NCBI GenBank assembly: GCA_019649035.1
Contig: BMAT01000196.1
Span: 1-24,962, forward strand
Direction: 5' to 3'
Length of the DNA: 24,962 bases
Source of the DNA: Elysia marginata
Lineage: Eukaryota > Mollusca > Gastropoda > Plakobranchidae
The notes below the pieces were generated by a model, which was not told the DNA's origin, did no database searches, and was given only the letters and a program-made list of their open reading frames with translations. Shown one piece after another: positions 7,191-14,517 of this stretch (positions are counted from its first letter, which is position 1; each line of letters starts with the position of its first letter). A program made the position numbers and the translations under genes.

Positions 7191-9968
7191 CTAATGCGCT
7201 TCCAACCAATTTTTGCCAACCCCCATTTCTACCAATAGCGGTACAGATAGTTTATAGGCATTTTCCATTTCGTTTTTGATGATTGGTTTAATGATTTCTA
7301 TCTCACTTTTTGGAGTTTCCAAAACTAATTCGTCATGTACTTGCAAAATAATTTTAGACTTTAACTTTTGCTTTTCTATCTTATTAAAAAGATTACACAT
7401 CGCTATTTTGATAATATCGGCTGCACTTCCCTGTATGGGGGTATTAATCGCATTTCTCTCAGATGCAGACCTTACGGTATAATTTTGAGAATTGATATCT
7501 GGTAAATAGCGCCTTCTTCCCAAAATAGTTTCTACATACCCCTTTTCTCTACAAATTTTTAGCTGTATATCCATATAGCTTTTTAGCTTTGGATAGGTAG
7601 CAAAATAATTGTCTATCAACTCTTTAGCTTTCGGTATTGTGAGATTAGTTTGGTTACTCAACCCAAATGCCGAAACCCCATAAATAATGCCAAAATTGAC
7701 TTTTTTAGCTTGGCTTCTCTGAGATTTGGTAACTTTATTAAAATCTACTTTAAAAACTTTAGATGCCGTATCTAAATGAATATCCAAACCTTCGTGAAAG
7801 GCTTTTATCATGGTATCTTCTTCACTCAACGAAGCTATAATTCTGAGCTCTATTTGAGAATAGTCTGCAGAAATCAAAACAGTGTCTTGAGTCCTTGTAA
7901 TAAATGCCTTTCTTGTTTTCCTACCCATATCCGTTCTTATTGGGATGTTTTGAAGATTGGGATTGTTACTACTCAACCTACCCGTAGATGCCACCGCTTG
8001 GTTATAAACAGTATGTACACGATTGGTTTTTTTATTTATTTCCAAAGGAAGTGAATCTACATAAGTGGAGCAGAGTTTTTGTAATTGACGATGGTCTAAT
8101 ATCTTTTGAACAATTATATGTTCTTTTTCAAGGTATCGTAATATTTCCTCTCCTGTAGCATATTGTCCTGTTTTGGTTCTTTTGGGTTTGTCAACGAGTT
8201 TTAATTTATCAAATAATATCTCTCCCATTTGTTTTGGAGAGGAAATATTAAAGGTTTCTCCTGCCAAGTCATAAATTTGTTTTTCTAAATCTAATAGATT
8301 ATTTTTCAATTCTTTAGAAAATTTTTTCAAAAAATCTAAATCTATAGAAACCCCTTCAGATTCCATCTTACTCAAAACTATGAGTAATGGCATCTCTAAT
8401 TTTCTAAATAACTCAATAGCATTTTTTTCCTTTAATGATTCTAAAAAAATACCCTTTAGCTGAAAAGTTATATCGGCGTCTTCTACTGCGTATTCTTTTA
8501 TTTCCTCAAGAGGAACCGTACGCATAGATTTCTGATTTTTTCCCTTCTTACCTATTAGATTTTCTATAGATACAGGTTTATATTTTAAATAGCTTTCAGA
8601 GAGCATATTCATACCATGTCTGGAATCTGGATTAATAAGATAATGTGCCACCATTGTATCAAACAAAGGTCCTAAAACTTCTACATCATAATTTGCCAAT
8701 ACCTGAATATCATATTTGATATTATGGGCTACTTTTTCTATATGATGATTTTGAAAAAACGGAACAAATGTTTGTAATTTTTCTTTTGCCTTATTTTTAT
8801 CCTCAGGAAAAGGAACATAATACCCCTTATTTTTTTCAAAGCTAAATGCAATTCCGACCAATTCAGAATCCAATGCTTTAATATTTGTAGTCTCTGTATC
8901 AAAACAAACTGACTTTTGTTTCAGTAATTTTTTGAGCAATAATTTTTCTGAAAAAGGTGTATCTACAAGCTGATAAAAATGCGGTACATGTTCTATATCC
9001 CTATCATTAAAAAATAGAGAATGCTGATTATTTTTTTCAAAATAAGATACCTTATCGTCAGATTCCAGAGTGTCTTTTTGACTGTATATGCTAATAATAT
9101 TTTCAGAAAAACGCCTAAAATCCAAATCGGAAAATATTTTTTTTATTTTATCAAAATCAGGAGTAGTTAGTCTATAATTTTCTTCTAAAAAATCTACCGG
9201 AACATCCAAAATTATAGTGGCTAACTTCTTGGAAATCAATCCTAAATACTTATTTTCTTCAATTTTTGATTTCAATTTTCCTTTGAGAGAATCTGTATTT
9301 TCCAAAAGGCTTTCTATAGAACCAAACGCTTTTATAAATCTTTTTGCGGTCTTTTCTCCTACACCCGGAAGTCCTGGTATATTATCTACAGAATCTCCCA
9401 TCATTGCCAAGAAATCTATCACCTGACTGGGTCTGTTTACCTCAAATTTTTCTTTGACTTCTTCTACCCCCAAAATCTCTACACCTTTATTATTTCTAGA
9501 AGGTTTATATATAAAAATATGATCCGATACCAGTTGCGCAAAATCTTTATCTGGTGTAACCATATAGACTTTGTAACCTTTCTTTTCTGCTTTTTTAGAT
9601 ATGGTTCCTATAATATCATCGGCTTCGTAACCTTCTTTTTCCAAAATAGGAATACGCATAGCCTTTAATATTTCGTATATATATGGTACAGCTATTTTTA
9701 TAGCCTCTGGTGTTTCTTGCCTATTGGCTTTATATTTTGGAAATAGTGATTCCCTTTGCTTACTACCACCTTTATCAAAAGCAACAGCCATATATTGAGG
9801 ATTTTCTGTTTTAATGATTTCAAAAAGAGAGTTGACAAAACCATAAATAGCAGAGGTATTTAAATTAGATGAATTGATCATCGGGTTTTTGATAAAAGCA
9901 TAATACCCTCTAAAAATGAGTGCATAGGCATCTAACAAAAAAATGTTTTTGTTTTCAACACTATTCAT
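7191..9968 (-). CDS. polA: DNA polymerase I
   Basis: Replication and repair polymerase that removes Okazaki primers and fills gaps. All three domains are present in 925 residues. The 5'-nuclease occupies about 5-290 ('LLDAYALIFRGYYAF', 'GYEADDIIGT', 'TPDKDFAQLV', 'GDSVDNIPGLPGVGEKTA'). The 3'-5' exonuclease occupies about 335-520 with its acidic residues intact: D357 and E359 in 'FDTET', D420, and Y493-x3-D497; proofreading is therefore expected to be active. The polymerase domain follows: motif A 'ADYSQIELR' with D702, the O-helix 'RSQAKKVNFGIIYG' (R751, K755, F759, Y763), and 'QVHDE' with D879. F759 sits at the E. coli Phe762 position. The ATG at 9968 lies after an AT-rich leader with no clear ribosome site. 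It is alone on its transcript. Confidence 0.98.
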   Translation of the reverse strand: MNSVENKNIFLLDAYALIFRGYYAFIKNPMINSSNLNTSAIYGFVNSLFEIIKTENPQYMAVAFDKGGSKQRESLFPKYKANRQETPEAIKIAVPYIYEILKAMRIPILEKEGYEADDIIGTISKKAEKKGYKVYMVTPDKDFAQLVSDHIFIYKPSRNNKGVEILGVEEVKEKFEVNRPSQVIDFLAMMGDSVDNIPGLPGVGEKTAKRFIKAFGSIESLLENTDSLKGKLKSKIEENKYLGLISKKLATIILDVPVDFLEENYRLTTPDFDKIKKIFSDLDFRRFSENIISIYSQKDTLESDDKVSYFEKNNQHSLFFNDRDIEHVPHFYQLVDTPFSEKLLLKKLLKQKSVCFDTETTNIKALDSELVGIAFSFEKNKGYYVPFPEDKNKAKEKLQTFVPFFQNHHIEKVAHNIKYDIQVLANYDVEVLGPLFDTMVAHYLINPDSRHGMNMLSESYLKYKPVSIENLIGKKGKNQKSMRTVPLEEIKEYAVEDADITFQLKGIFLESLKEKNAIELFRKLEMPLLIVLSKMESEGVSIDLDFLKKFSKELKNNLLDLEKQIYDLAGETFNISSPKQMGEILFDKLKLVDKPKRTKTGQYATGEEILRYLEKEHIIVQKILDHRQLQKLCSTYVDSLPLEINKKTNRVHTVYNQAVASTGRLSSNNPNLQNIPIRTDMGRKTRKAFITRTQDTVLISADYSQIELRIIASLSEEDTMIKAFHEGLDIHLDTASKVFKVDFNKVTKSQRSQAKKVNFGIIYGVSAFGLSNQTNLTIPKAKELIDNYFATYPKLKSYMDIQLKICREKGYVETILGRRRYLPDINSQNYTVRSASERNAINTPIQGSAADIIKIAMCNLFNKIEKQKLKSKIILQVHDELVLETPKSEIEIIKPIIKNEMENAYKLSVPLLVEMGVGKNWLEAH

Positions 9969-10407
9969 ATTATTAGTTTTTTTAAAAAAATTAAATAAAA
10001 AAGATATATCAACTATAATAGGTGTTAGTAATGATAATATTTTTTTGTACTTATAATTATATGAAACTTAAATTTACTTTATAAACATATTATTATTTTT
10101 TAAACTTTTGAAATTCAATTTTTTATAAAAATTATCCCCATTTACTAATCACCGGATTTTATGATTTATATTGAAAAAAAAATTAGGGTTTTGCTGTTAA
10201 AAGATAAGCTGATAATACTTTCAAAAGTAGTTATTAATTTTCTAGGATTGGGGTTGACTTTTTATATATTTTTGATACCATTATTTTGGATTACTTATCA
10301 ATCATTTTTTTGTTATTTCTTTACATACTTTTCTCAACATTTTTTACATACTTTGTTCACAATCAAAAAATAATTAAAGTATGTAATGCCTAAAAAAAAT
10401 ACTATTA
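9969..10407. other. Long AT-rich spacer between dapF and polA
   Basis: 439 bases of very AT-rich DNA upstream of polA and downstream of dapF (both minus strand). A 70-codon plus-strand ORF (10161-10373) is all F/L/I/K/Y and has no homology I recognise; I treat it as a composition artefact. The only clear structure is the 11-mer repeat set at 10321-10386. A weak minus-strand promoter guess for polA is TTG-N17-TAATTTTT just upstream of its ATG. Confidence 0.5.
10321..10386. repeat. TTACATACTTT repeated three times (two direct, one inverted)
   Basis: TTACATACTTT occurs at 10321-10331 and 10344-10354 (starts 23 bases apart), and its exact reverse complement AAAGTATGTAA at 10376-10386, 21 bases before the end of dapF. 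The second and third copies form a perfect 11-bp stem with a 21-base loop. In the dapF direction no U-tract follows, so it is not a standard terminator. It could be a processing hairpin, a protein-binding array or a decayed element end. Confidence 0.6.
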
Positions 10408-11202
10408 TTAGAAACCAAATAAATGCCCTTGGTAGACTTTTTCCACAGCTCCTTTGAGGAAGATAGAGTGATAGCCACCGTTGTTGTCTATTTTAAAAGA
10501 AATATTTAGATGACCACCCCGTGTAATGATATTGATATTTTTAGACTTTGTTTGCTGTGCGTGAAACATAGATATTGCAGAGGCAACTACTCCAGTACCG
10601 CAAGATAGGGTTTCATCTTCCACACCCCGTTCGTAGGTTCTCACAAAAAAGCTGTTATTTCCATTTTGCTCTACAAAATTGACATTTGTTCCTTTTTTTC
10701 CATAGGGTTCTAGGTGTGCTATTATCCTGCCTTTTTCTTTTACAGGGTAATTATAGATGTCATCTACCATAACCACATAGTGGGGTGATCCCGTGTCTAA
10801 GAAAAATCCATCTCTTTTTTTCACTTCTTGTACATTCTTCATCTGTAGTTTTATTTTATTGTCTACTTCTACAGAGGCATGGTGCACGCCGTCAAATCCC
10901 AAGAATGTAGTCTCTCGCTCAAATATTTTGAGATATTTTGCAAGGTCAACCGTACACCGACCTCCATTGCCACACATTGTCCCTTCCCTGCCATCAGAAT
11001 TGTAGTAGACCATATTAAAGTCATATCCTTTGCATTTTTCCAATAAAATCAAGCCGTCAGCCCCTATACCAAAGTGTCTTTCACACAATTTGGATATTTT
11101 AGAATTTATTTTTGTATCCTTTTTTGGGAAAAGCTCAGAGCGGTTGTCTACAATGATGAAGTCATTGCCTGTGCCTTGATATTTGTAAAACTCTAAGTTC
11201 AT
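10408..11202 (-). CDS. dapF: Diaminopimelate epimerase
   Basis: Cofactor-free racemase that converts LL- to meso-diaminopimelate, the precursor of lysine and of peptidoglycan cross-links; it acts in the cytosol. 264 residues, normal length. The two catalytic cysteines are visible: C77 in 'YYNSDGREGTMCGNGGRC' and C201 in 'EDETLSCGTGVVASA'. Other family marks are 'KYQGTGNDFI' (7-16), 'FGIGADGLILLE' (44-55) and 'NVNFVEQ' (173-179). The ATG is at 11202. A Bacteroidota-type -7 element, TAACTTTG, ends only four bases before it, so the message may be nearly leaderless. The gene is divergent from the htrA-type gene 99 bases away and has no partner in an operon. Confidence 0.97.
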   Translation of the reverse strand: MNLEFYKYQGTGNDFIIVDNRSELFPKKDTKINSKISKLCERHFGIGADGLILLEKCKGYDFNMVYYNSDGREGTMCGNGGRCTVDLAKYLKIFERETTFLGFDGVHHASVEVDNKIKLQMKNVQEVKKRDGFFLDTGSPHYVVMVDDIYNYPVKEKGRIIAHLEPYGKKGTNVNFVEQNGNNSFFVRTYERGVEDETLSCGTGVVASAISMFHAQQTKSKNINIITRGGHLNISFKIDNNGGYHSIFLKGAVEKVYQGHLFGF

Positions 11203-11206
11203 TTTG

Positions 11207-11214
11207 CAAAGTTA
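11207..11214 (-). promoter_or_regulatory. Possible -7 element (TAACTTTG) of dapF
   Basis: The minus strand reads TAACTTTG here, an exact match to TAnnTTTG, ending four bases before the dapF ATG. No TTG lies at the ideal 19-base distance, so support is partial. If used, the transcript would start at or next to the start codon. Confidence 0.4.
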
Positions 11215-11245
11215 GAAACAAAGTATATTTATTGTTAGAAACAAA
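11211..11245. repeat. 12-bp direct repeat GTTAGAAACAAA
   Basis: GTTAGAAACAAA occurs at 11211-11222 and 11234-11245, start to start 23 bases, in the divergent dapF/htrA promoter region. The first copy overlaps the proposed dapF -7 element. It may be a tandem protein-binding site or a small duplication. Confidence 0.5.
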
Positions 11246-11264
11246 AATACCCAAGAAAATATTT

Positions 11265-11272
11265 TAATTTTG
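11265..11272 (+). promoter_or_regulatory. Possible -7 element (TAATTTTG) of the Deg protease gene
   Basis: TAATTTTG fits TAnnTTTG and lies 29 bases before the ATG at 11302. No TTG lies 19 bases upstream, so the -35-like half is not supported. Confidence 0.35.
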
Positions 11273-11301
11273 TATTTAAAATCTAAAAACACTAAAATGT
11301 T

Positions 11302-12687
11302 ATGAAAAAGTTTTTTTTGTCCTTTATTGTTGTCATAATTTCCAGCTTTTTGGCGGTATTTATTTATAAATTTTTTGAAAGACCCACATATGCTGTTGTG
11401 CAACGAGCCTATCCAACATGGCCCGTAACATATATGAACTCAGGAGATACGGATACCTCAAATGATTTTGTGGAGGCTTCGGAAAAGACTATTCATGCAG
11501 TGGTACACATAAAAAATATGTCTGTTGAGAGCCGAAAAAATCCTACATTTTTTGATTTTTTTTATGGGTATAGTACCCCGAAAGAGAAGATAAATATAGG
11601 TACAGGGTCAGGGGTTATCATATCTCCAGATGGTTTTATAATTACAAATAATCATGTTATAGAAAATGCCGAAGAGATAGAAATCACAACAAATGACAAT
11701 AAAACATACCAAGCAAATGTTGTGGGTGCAGATCCTTATACAGACATCGCTCTTCTAAAGATAGATGCCGATAAAAAATTACAATATTTGACATTTGGAG
11801 ATTCTGACCGAACGAAAATTGGCGAATGGGTCTTGGCTGTGGGTAACCCTTTTAACCTGACATCTACTGTAACAGCTGGTATCATTAGTGCCAAGTCTAG
11901 AGATTTAGACCCTTGGGATGACAAAAACCAATCGTTTATACAGACAGACGCGGCTGTCAATCCCGGAAATAGTGGCGGGGCATTGGTGAATACCAAGGGC
12001 AATCTTATTGGTATAAATACTGCAATTACATCTTACACAGGGAGTTATGTGGGCTATTCTTTTGCCGTTCCCAGTAATATTGCTAAAAAGGTTGTAGACG
12101 ACCTTATTGAATTTGGAAATGTGCGAAGAGGTATTTTGGGTGTTAGGGGTAATGCCTTAGACTCTGAGACAGCCAAAAGACTAGGTTTAAAAGAAACAGA
12201 AGGATTTTATGTTTCGAAAATTGAAGATTTTGCACAAGGTAATCAGATAAAAGAAGGTGATATTATCAAGTCTATCAATGGAATTACTATCAATAGATTT
12301 TCTGATTTGACAGGTTTTTTATTTAGTAAAAGACCAGGAGATATGGTTGAGGTTAAAGTACTCAGAGAGGGAAAAGAAAAAATATTCAGACTCCGGTTAC
12401 TCAAAAATCAATTGTTGCAAATCCCTAGACTGGGAGTAAGTGTAAAAAATCTTTCTAGTACCGATAAAAAGCGATTTTCTCTAAAGGGAGGGGTGAAAAT
12501 AGTCGGTTTTAGCAATAGAATGGGGCGATATGGACTTGAAGGAAAGGTGATTGTCGGGATAAACAATCAGAAGATTCGTAATGTAGATGATGTCAAAAAC
12601 ATTCTAAAAAATACAAGTGTAAGAGATGCCATAAGTATAACTATGATAGACAAATATGGGAACCGAGAGCGGTTCATAGTACAGTAA
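11302..12687 (+). CDS. Do/DegQ-like trypsin-type serine protease with two PDZ domains
   Basis: Envelope quality-control protease of the HtrA family that degrades or holds misfolded proteins. 461 residues: an N-terminal membrane anchor or uncleaved signal (about 4-22), a short linker, the protease domain at about 55-270, then PDZ1 (about 275-365, 'LGVRGNALDSETAKRLGL... GDIIKSINGITI') and a shorter PDZ2 (about 370-461). The catalytic triad is complete: H118 ('TNNHVI'), D148 ('TDIALLK') and S224 ('NPGNSGGALVN'). The ATG at 11302 gives the only sensible signal sequence. It stands alone, divergent from dapF. A deg/htr gene symbol is not assigned because DegP, DegQ and HtrA cannot be told apart here. 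Confidence 0.94.
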   Translation: MKKFFLSFIVVIISSFLAVFIYKFFERPTYAVVQRAYPTWPVTYMNSGDTDTSNDFVEASEKTIHAVVHIKNMSVESRKNPTFFDFFYGYSTPKEKINIGTGSGVIISPDGFIITNNHVIENAEEIEITTNDNKTYQANVVGADPYTDIALLKIDADKKLQYLTFGDSDRTKIGEWVLAVGNPFNLTSTVTAGIISAKSRDLDPWDDKNQSFIQTDAAVNPGNSGGALVNTKGNLIGINTAITSYTGSYVGYSFAVPSNIAKKVVDDLIEFGNVRRGILGVRGNALDSETAKRLGLKETEGFYVSKIEDFAQGNQIKEGDIIKSINGITINRFSDLTGFLFSKRPGDMVEVKVLREGKEKIFRLRLLKNQLLQIPRLGVSVKNLSSTDKKRFSLKGGVKIVGFSNRMGRYGLEGKVIVGINNQKIRNVDDVKNILKNTSVRDAISITMIDKYGNRERFIVQ

Positions 12688-12766
12688 AGGGTGCTATAAT
12701 TCTAAATAATATTTGACTTGGTTTACATAGTCTCTTCATAAAAGGGCTAAAAACTTCCTAAATTCA

Positions 12767-12790
12767 ACTTGTAAGTCCAATCTTACAGGT
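12767..12790 (+). promoter_or_regulatory. Hairpin / operator-like inverted repeat upstream of sucD
   Basis: ACTTGTAAG (12767-12775) pairs with CTTACAGGT (12782-12790) over nine positions with one G-U, around a six-base loop. It lies between the protease gene and sucD. A T-run comes only about 15 bases later, so it could be a weak terminator of the protease gene or an operator. The core TGTAAG...CTTACA also occurs at 21371-21389. Confidence 0.4.
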
Positions 12791-12829
12791 ACAGGTGTCA
12801 ATTGAGTTTTTTTAAATTAGATTATTGTA

Positions 12830-12837
12830 TAGCTTTG
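12830..12837 (+). promoter_or_regulatory. Possible -7 element (TAGCTTTG) of sucD
   Basis: TAGCTTTG is an exact fit to TAnnTTTG, 44 bases before the sucD ATG. The nearest upstream TTG (12802-12804) is 25 bases away, longer than ideal, so the call rests on the -7 half. Confidence 0.45.
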
Positions 12838-12881
12838 CTCTTAGTAACAAATAGGTACTAAAAATAACATTTCTATATAGG

Positions 12882-13751
12882 ATGAGCATACTGGTTGGGA
12901 AAAAATCTAAGGTTTTAGTTCAGGGTTATACAGGTAGCGAAGCAACTTTTCATTCTGAACAGATGATAGCGTATGGAACAAATGTTGTGGGTGGCGTAAC
13001 CCCAAGTAAAGGTGGGCAGATGCACCTCGGTCGTCCCGTTTTTAATACGGTGCAAGACGGCGTTAAATACACCGGGGCCAATGTTTCTATCATATTTGTG
13101 CCACCTATGTTTGCCGCCGATGCCATTATGGAAGCCACTGATACGGGAGTGGAAGTTATTGTTGCTATTACAGAAGGTATTCCCGTTGGCGATATGTCTA
13201 AGACATATCATTTTGTAAAGCAAAAAGGAGTAAGATTAGTAGGACCTAACTGCCCGGGAATTATTACCCCCGAGGAGTCGAAGATTGGTATTATGCCTGG
13301 GTTTGCTTTCAAAAAAGGGCGTGTGGGACTCATATCTAAATCGGGGACATTACTGTATGAAGCTGCAGACCAAGTTGCAAGGCAGGGGCTTGGTGTGTCT
13401 ACGGCGATAGGGATAGGAGGAGACCCCATCATCGGAACTACAACCAGAGAGGCGGTGCAACTTTTTATGGAAGACAGGGAAACAGACGGCATTATCATTA
13501 TCGGGGAAATAGGAGGACAACTAGAACCAGATGCCGCTAGATGGATTCAAGAAAACGGAAATAAAAAGCCGGTTGTAGGTTTTATCGCGGGCGATACAGC
13601 TCCAAAAGGGAGAACAATGGGACACGCAGGGGCTATCGTAGGTGGTGTAGAAGATACGGCGCAAGCCAAAAAAAATCTTATGAAAGAATGTGGTATTCAC
13701 ATTGTAGACTCGCCAGCAGAGATAGGAAAGAGAATAGCAGAAGTTTTGTAA
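12882..13751 (+). CDS. sucD: Succinate-CoA ligase, alpha subunit
   Basis: The alpha subunit binds CoA and carries the phospho-histidine intermediate in the TCA-cycle step succinyl-CoA + NDP + Pi to succinate + NTP + CoA. 289 residues, standard length. Marks: the CoA-binding Rossmann start 'VLVQGYTGSEATFH' (11-24; one glycine fewer than the common G-x-T-G-x-x-G), 'ITEGIPVGDM' (96-105), 'GPNCPGIITP' (121-130), and the active-site 'GRTMGHAGAIV', where H248 is the phosphorylated histidine (E. coli His246). The beta-subunit gene sucC is not adjacent, so the complex must be assembled from a second locus. The gap to fabG is 20 bases, which suggests co-transcription. Confidence 0.97.
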   Translation: MSILVGKKSKVLVQGYTGSEATFHSEQMIAYGTNVVGGVTPSKGGQMHLGRPVFNTVQDGVKYTGANVSIIFVPPMFAADAIMEATDTGVEVIVAITEGIPVGDMSKTYHFVKQKGVRLVGPNCPGIITPEESKIGIMPGFAFKKGRVGLISKSGTLLYEAADQVARQGLGVSTAIGIGGDPIIGTTTREAVQLFMEDRETDGIIIIGEIGGQLEPDAARWIQENGNKKPVVGFIAGDTAPKGRTMGHAGAIVGGVEDTAQAKKNLMKECGIHIVDSPAEIGKRIAEVL

Positions 13752-13771
13752 AACTATAATCAATTTTTGAA

Positions 13772-14515
13772 ATGGATTTATTGAAAGGCAAAACAGTAAT
13801 TGTTACAGGGGGTACCCGTGGCATCGGCAAGGGCATTTGTAAAACGCTTTTAAAAGAGGGTGTAAATATTGCTTTCACATATAACTCATCTGAAAATATT
13901 GCCAAAGACTTGGAGCGTGAATGGACGACAGACATAAGTAAAGTAAAAGCGTATCGATCCGACGCTTCTGATTTTGAACAGGCTCAAAGCCTTGCATCCC
14001 AAGTAGTAGAAGATTTTGGATCTATTGATGTGCTTGTTAATAATGCAGGTATCATAAAAGATAACTTGCTAATGCGTATGTCCGAAAGAGATTTTAATGA
14101 TGTGATCAACATTAACCTAAAATCTGTATTCAATATGACCAAAGCAGTGCAGATGACAATGCTCAAGCAACGTAAAGGGTCTATCATTCATATGAGTAGT
14201 GTTGTAGGTTTGGGTGGTGGTGCAGGGCAAACAAATTATGCTGCTTCTAAAGCAGGGATAATTGGGTTTAGTAGGTCTCTTGCTCTGGAGTTGGGTTCTA
14301 GAAATATCCGTTCTAATGTGATTGCACCAGGATTTATAGAAACTGAAATGACAGATAAATTAGAAGACAAGGTCAAGACCAAATGGCTCGAAGACATCCC
14401 CCTAAAGAGAGCAGGAACACCAGAGGATATAGGTAATGTCTGCTTATTTTTAGCCTCTGATATGAGTAGCTATATCACGGGGCAGACTATAATTGTTGAT
14501 GGCGGAATGCTGTAG
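13772..14515 (+). CDS. fabG: 3-oxoacyl-ACP reductase (short-chain dehydrogenase)
   Basis: NADPH-dependent reduction of 3-ketoacyl-ACP in fatty acid elongation, cytosolic. 247 residues, the classic SDR size. The cofactor motif is T-G-x3-G-x-G ('VTGGTRGIGKGI', 11-22), then 'VNNAG' (89-93), and the catalytic N115, S143, Y156 and K160 with 'YAASKAGIIGFSRSLALEL'. The C-terminus 'YITGQTIIVDGGML' is typical of FabG. The E. coli-like spacing of Ser, Tyr and Lys supports FabG over other SDRs, but a paralogue acting on another ketone cannot be excluded. It lies between sucD (20 bases before) and the membrane protein (2 or 17 bases after, depending on its start). Confidence 0.88.
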   Translation: MDLLKGKTVIVTGGTRGIGKGICKTLLKEGVNIAFTYNSSENIAKDLEREWTTDISKVKAYRSDASDFEQAQSLASQVVEDFGSIDVLVNNAGIIKDNLLMRMSERDFNDVININLKSVFNMTKAVQMTMLKQRKGSIIHMSSVVGLGGGAGQTNYAASKAGIIGFSRSLALELGSRNIRSNVIAPGFIETEMTDKLEDKVKTKWLEDIPLKRAGTPEDIGNVCLFLASDMSSYITGQTIIVDGGML

Positions 14516-14517
14516 TC

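Noticed and set aside
10132..10140. DnaA-box-like TTATCCCCA upstream of polA
   Set aside because: A single imperfect box in AT-rich DNA; no cluster and no dnaA/dnaN nearby, so no case for an origin.
10161..10373. 70-codon plus-strand ORF with apparent membrane helices between polA and dapF
   Set aside because: Composition is almost all F, L, I, Y and K as expected from translating AT-rich spacer; it runs across the 11-mer repeats and has no recognisable relative.
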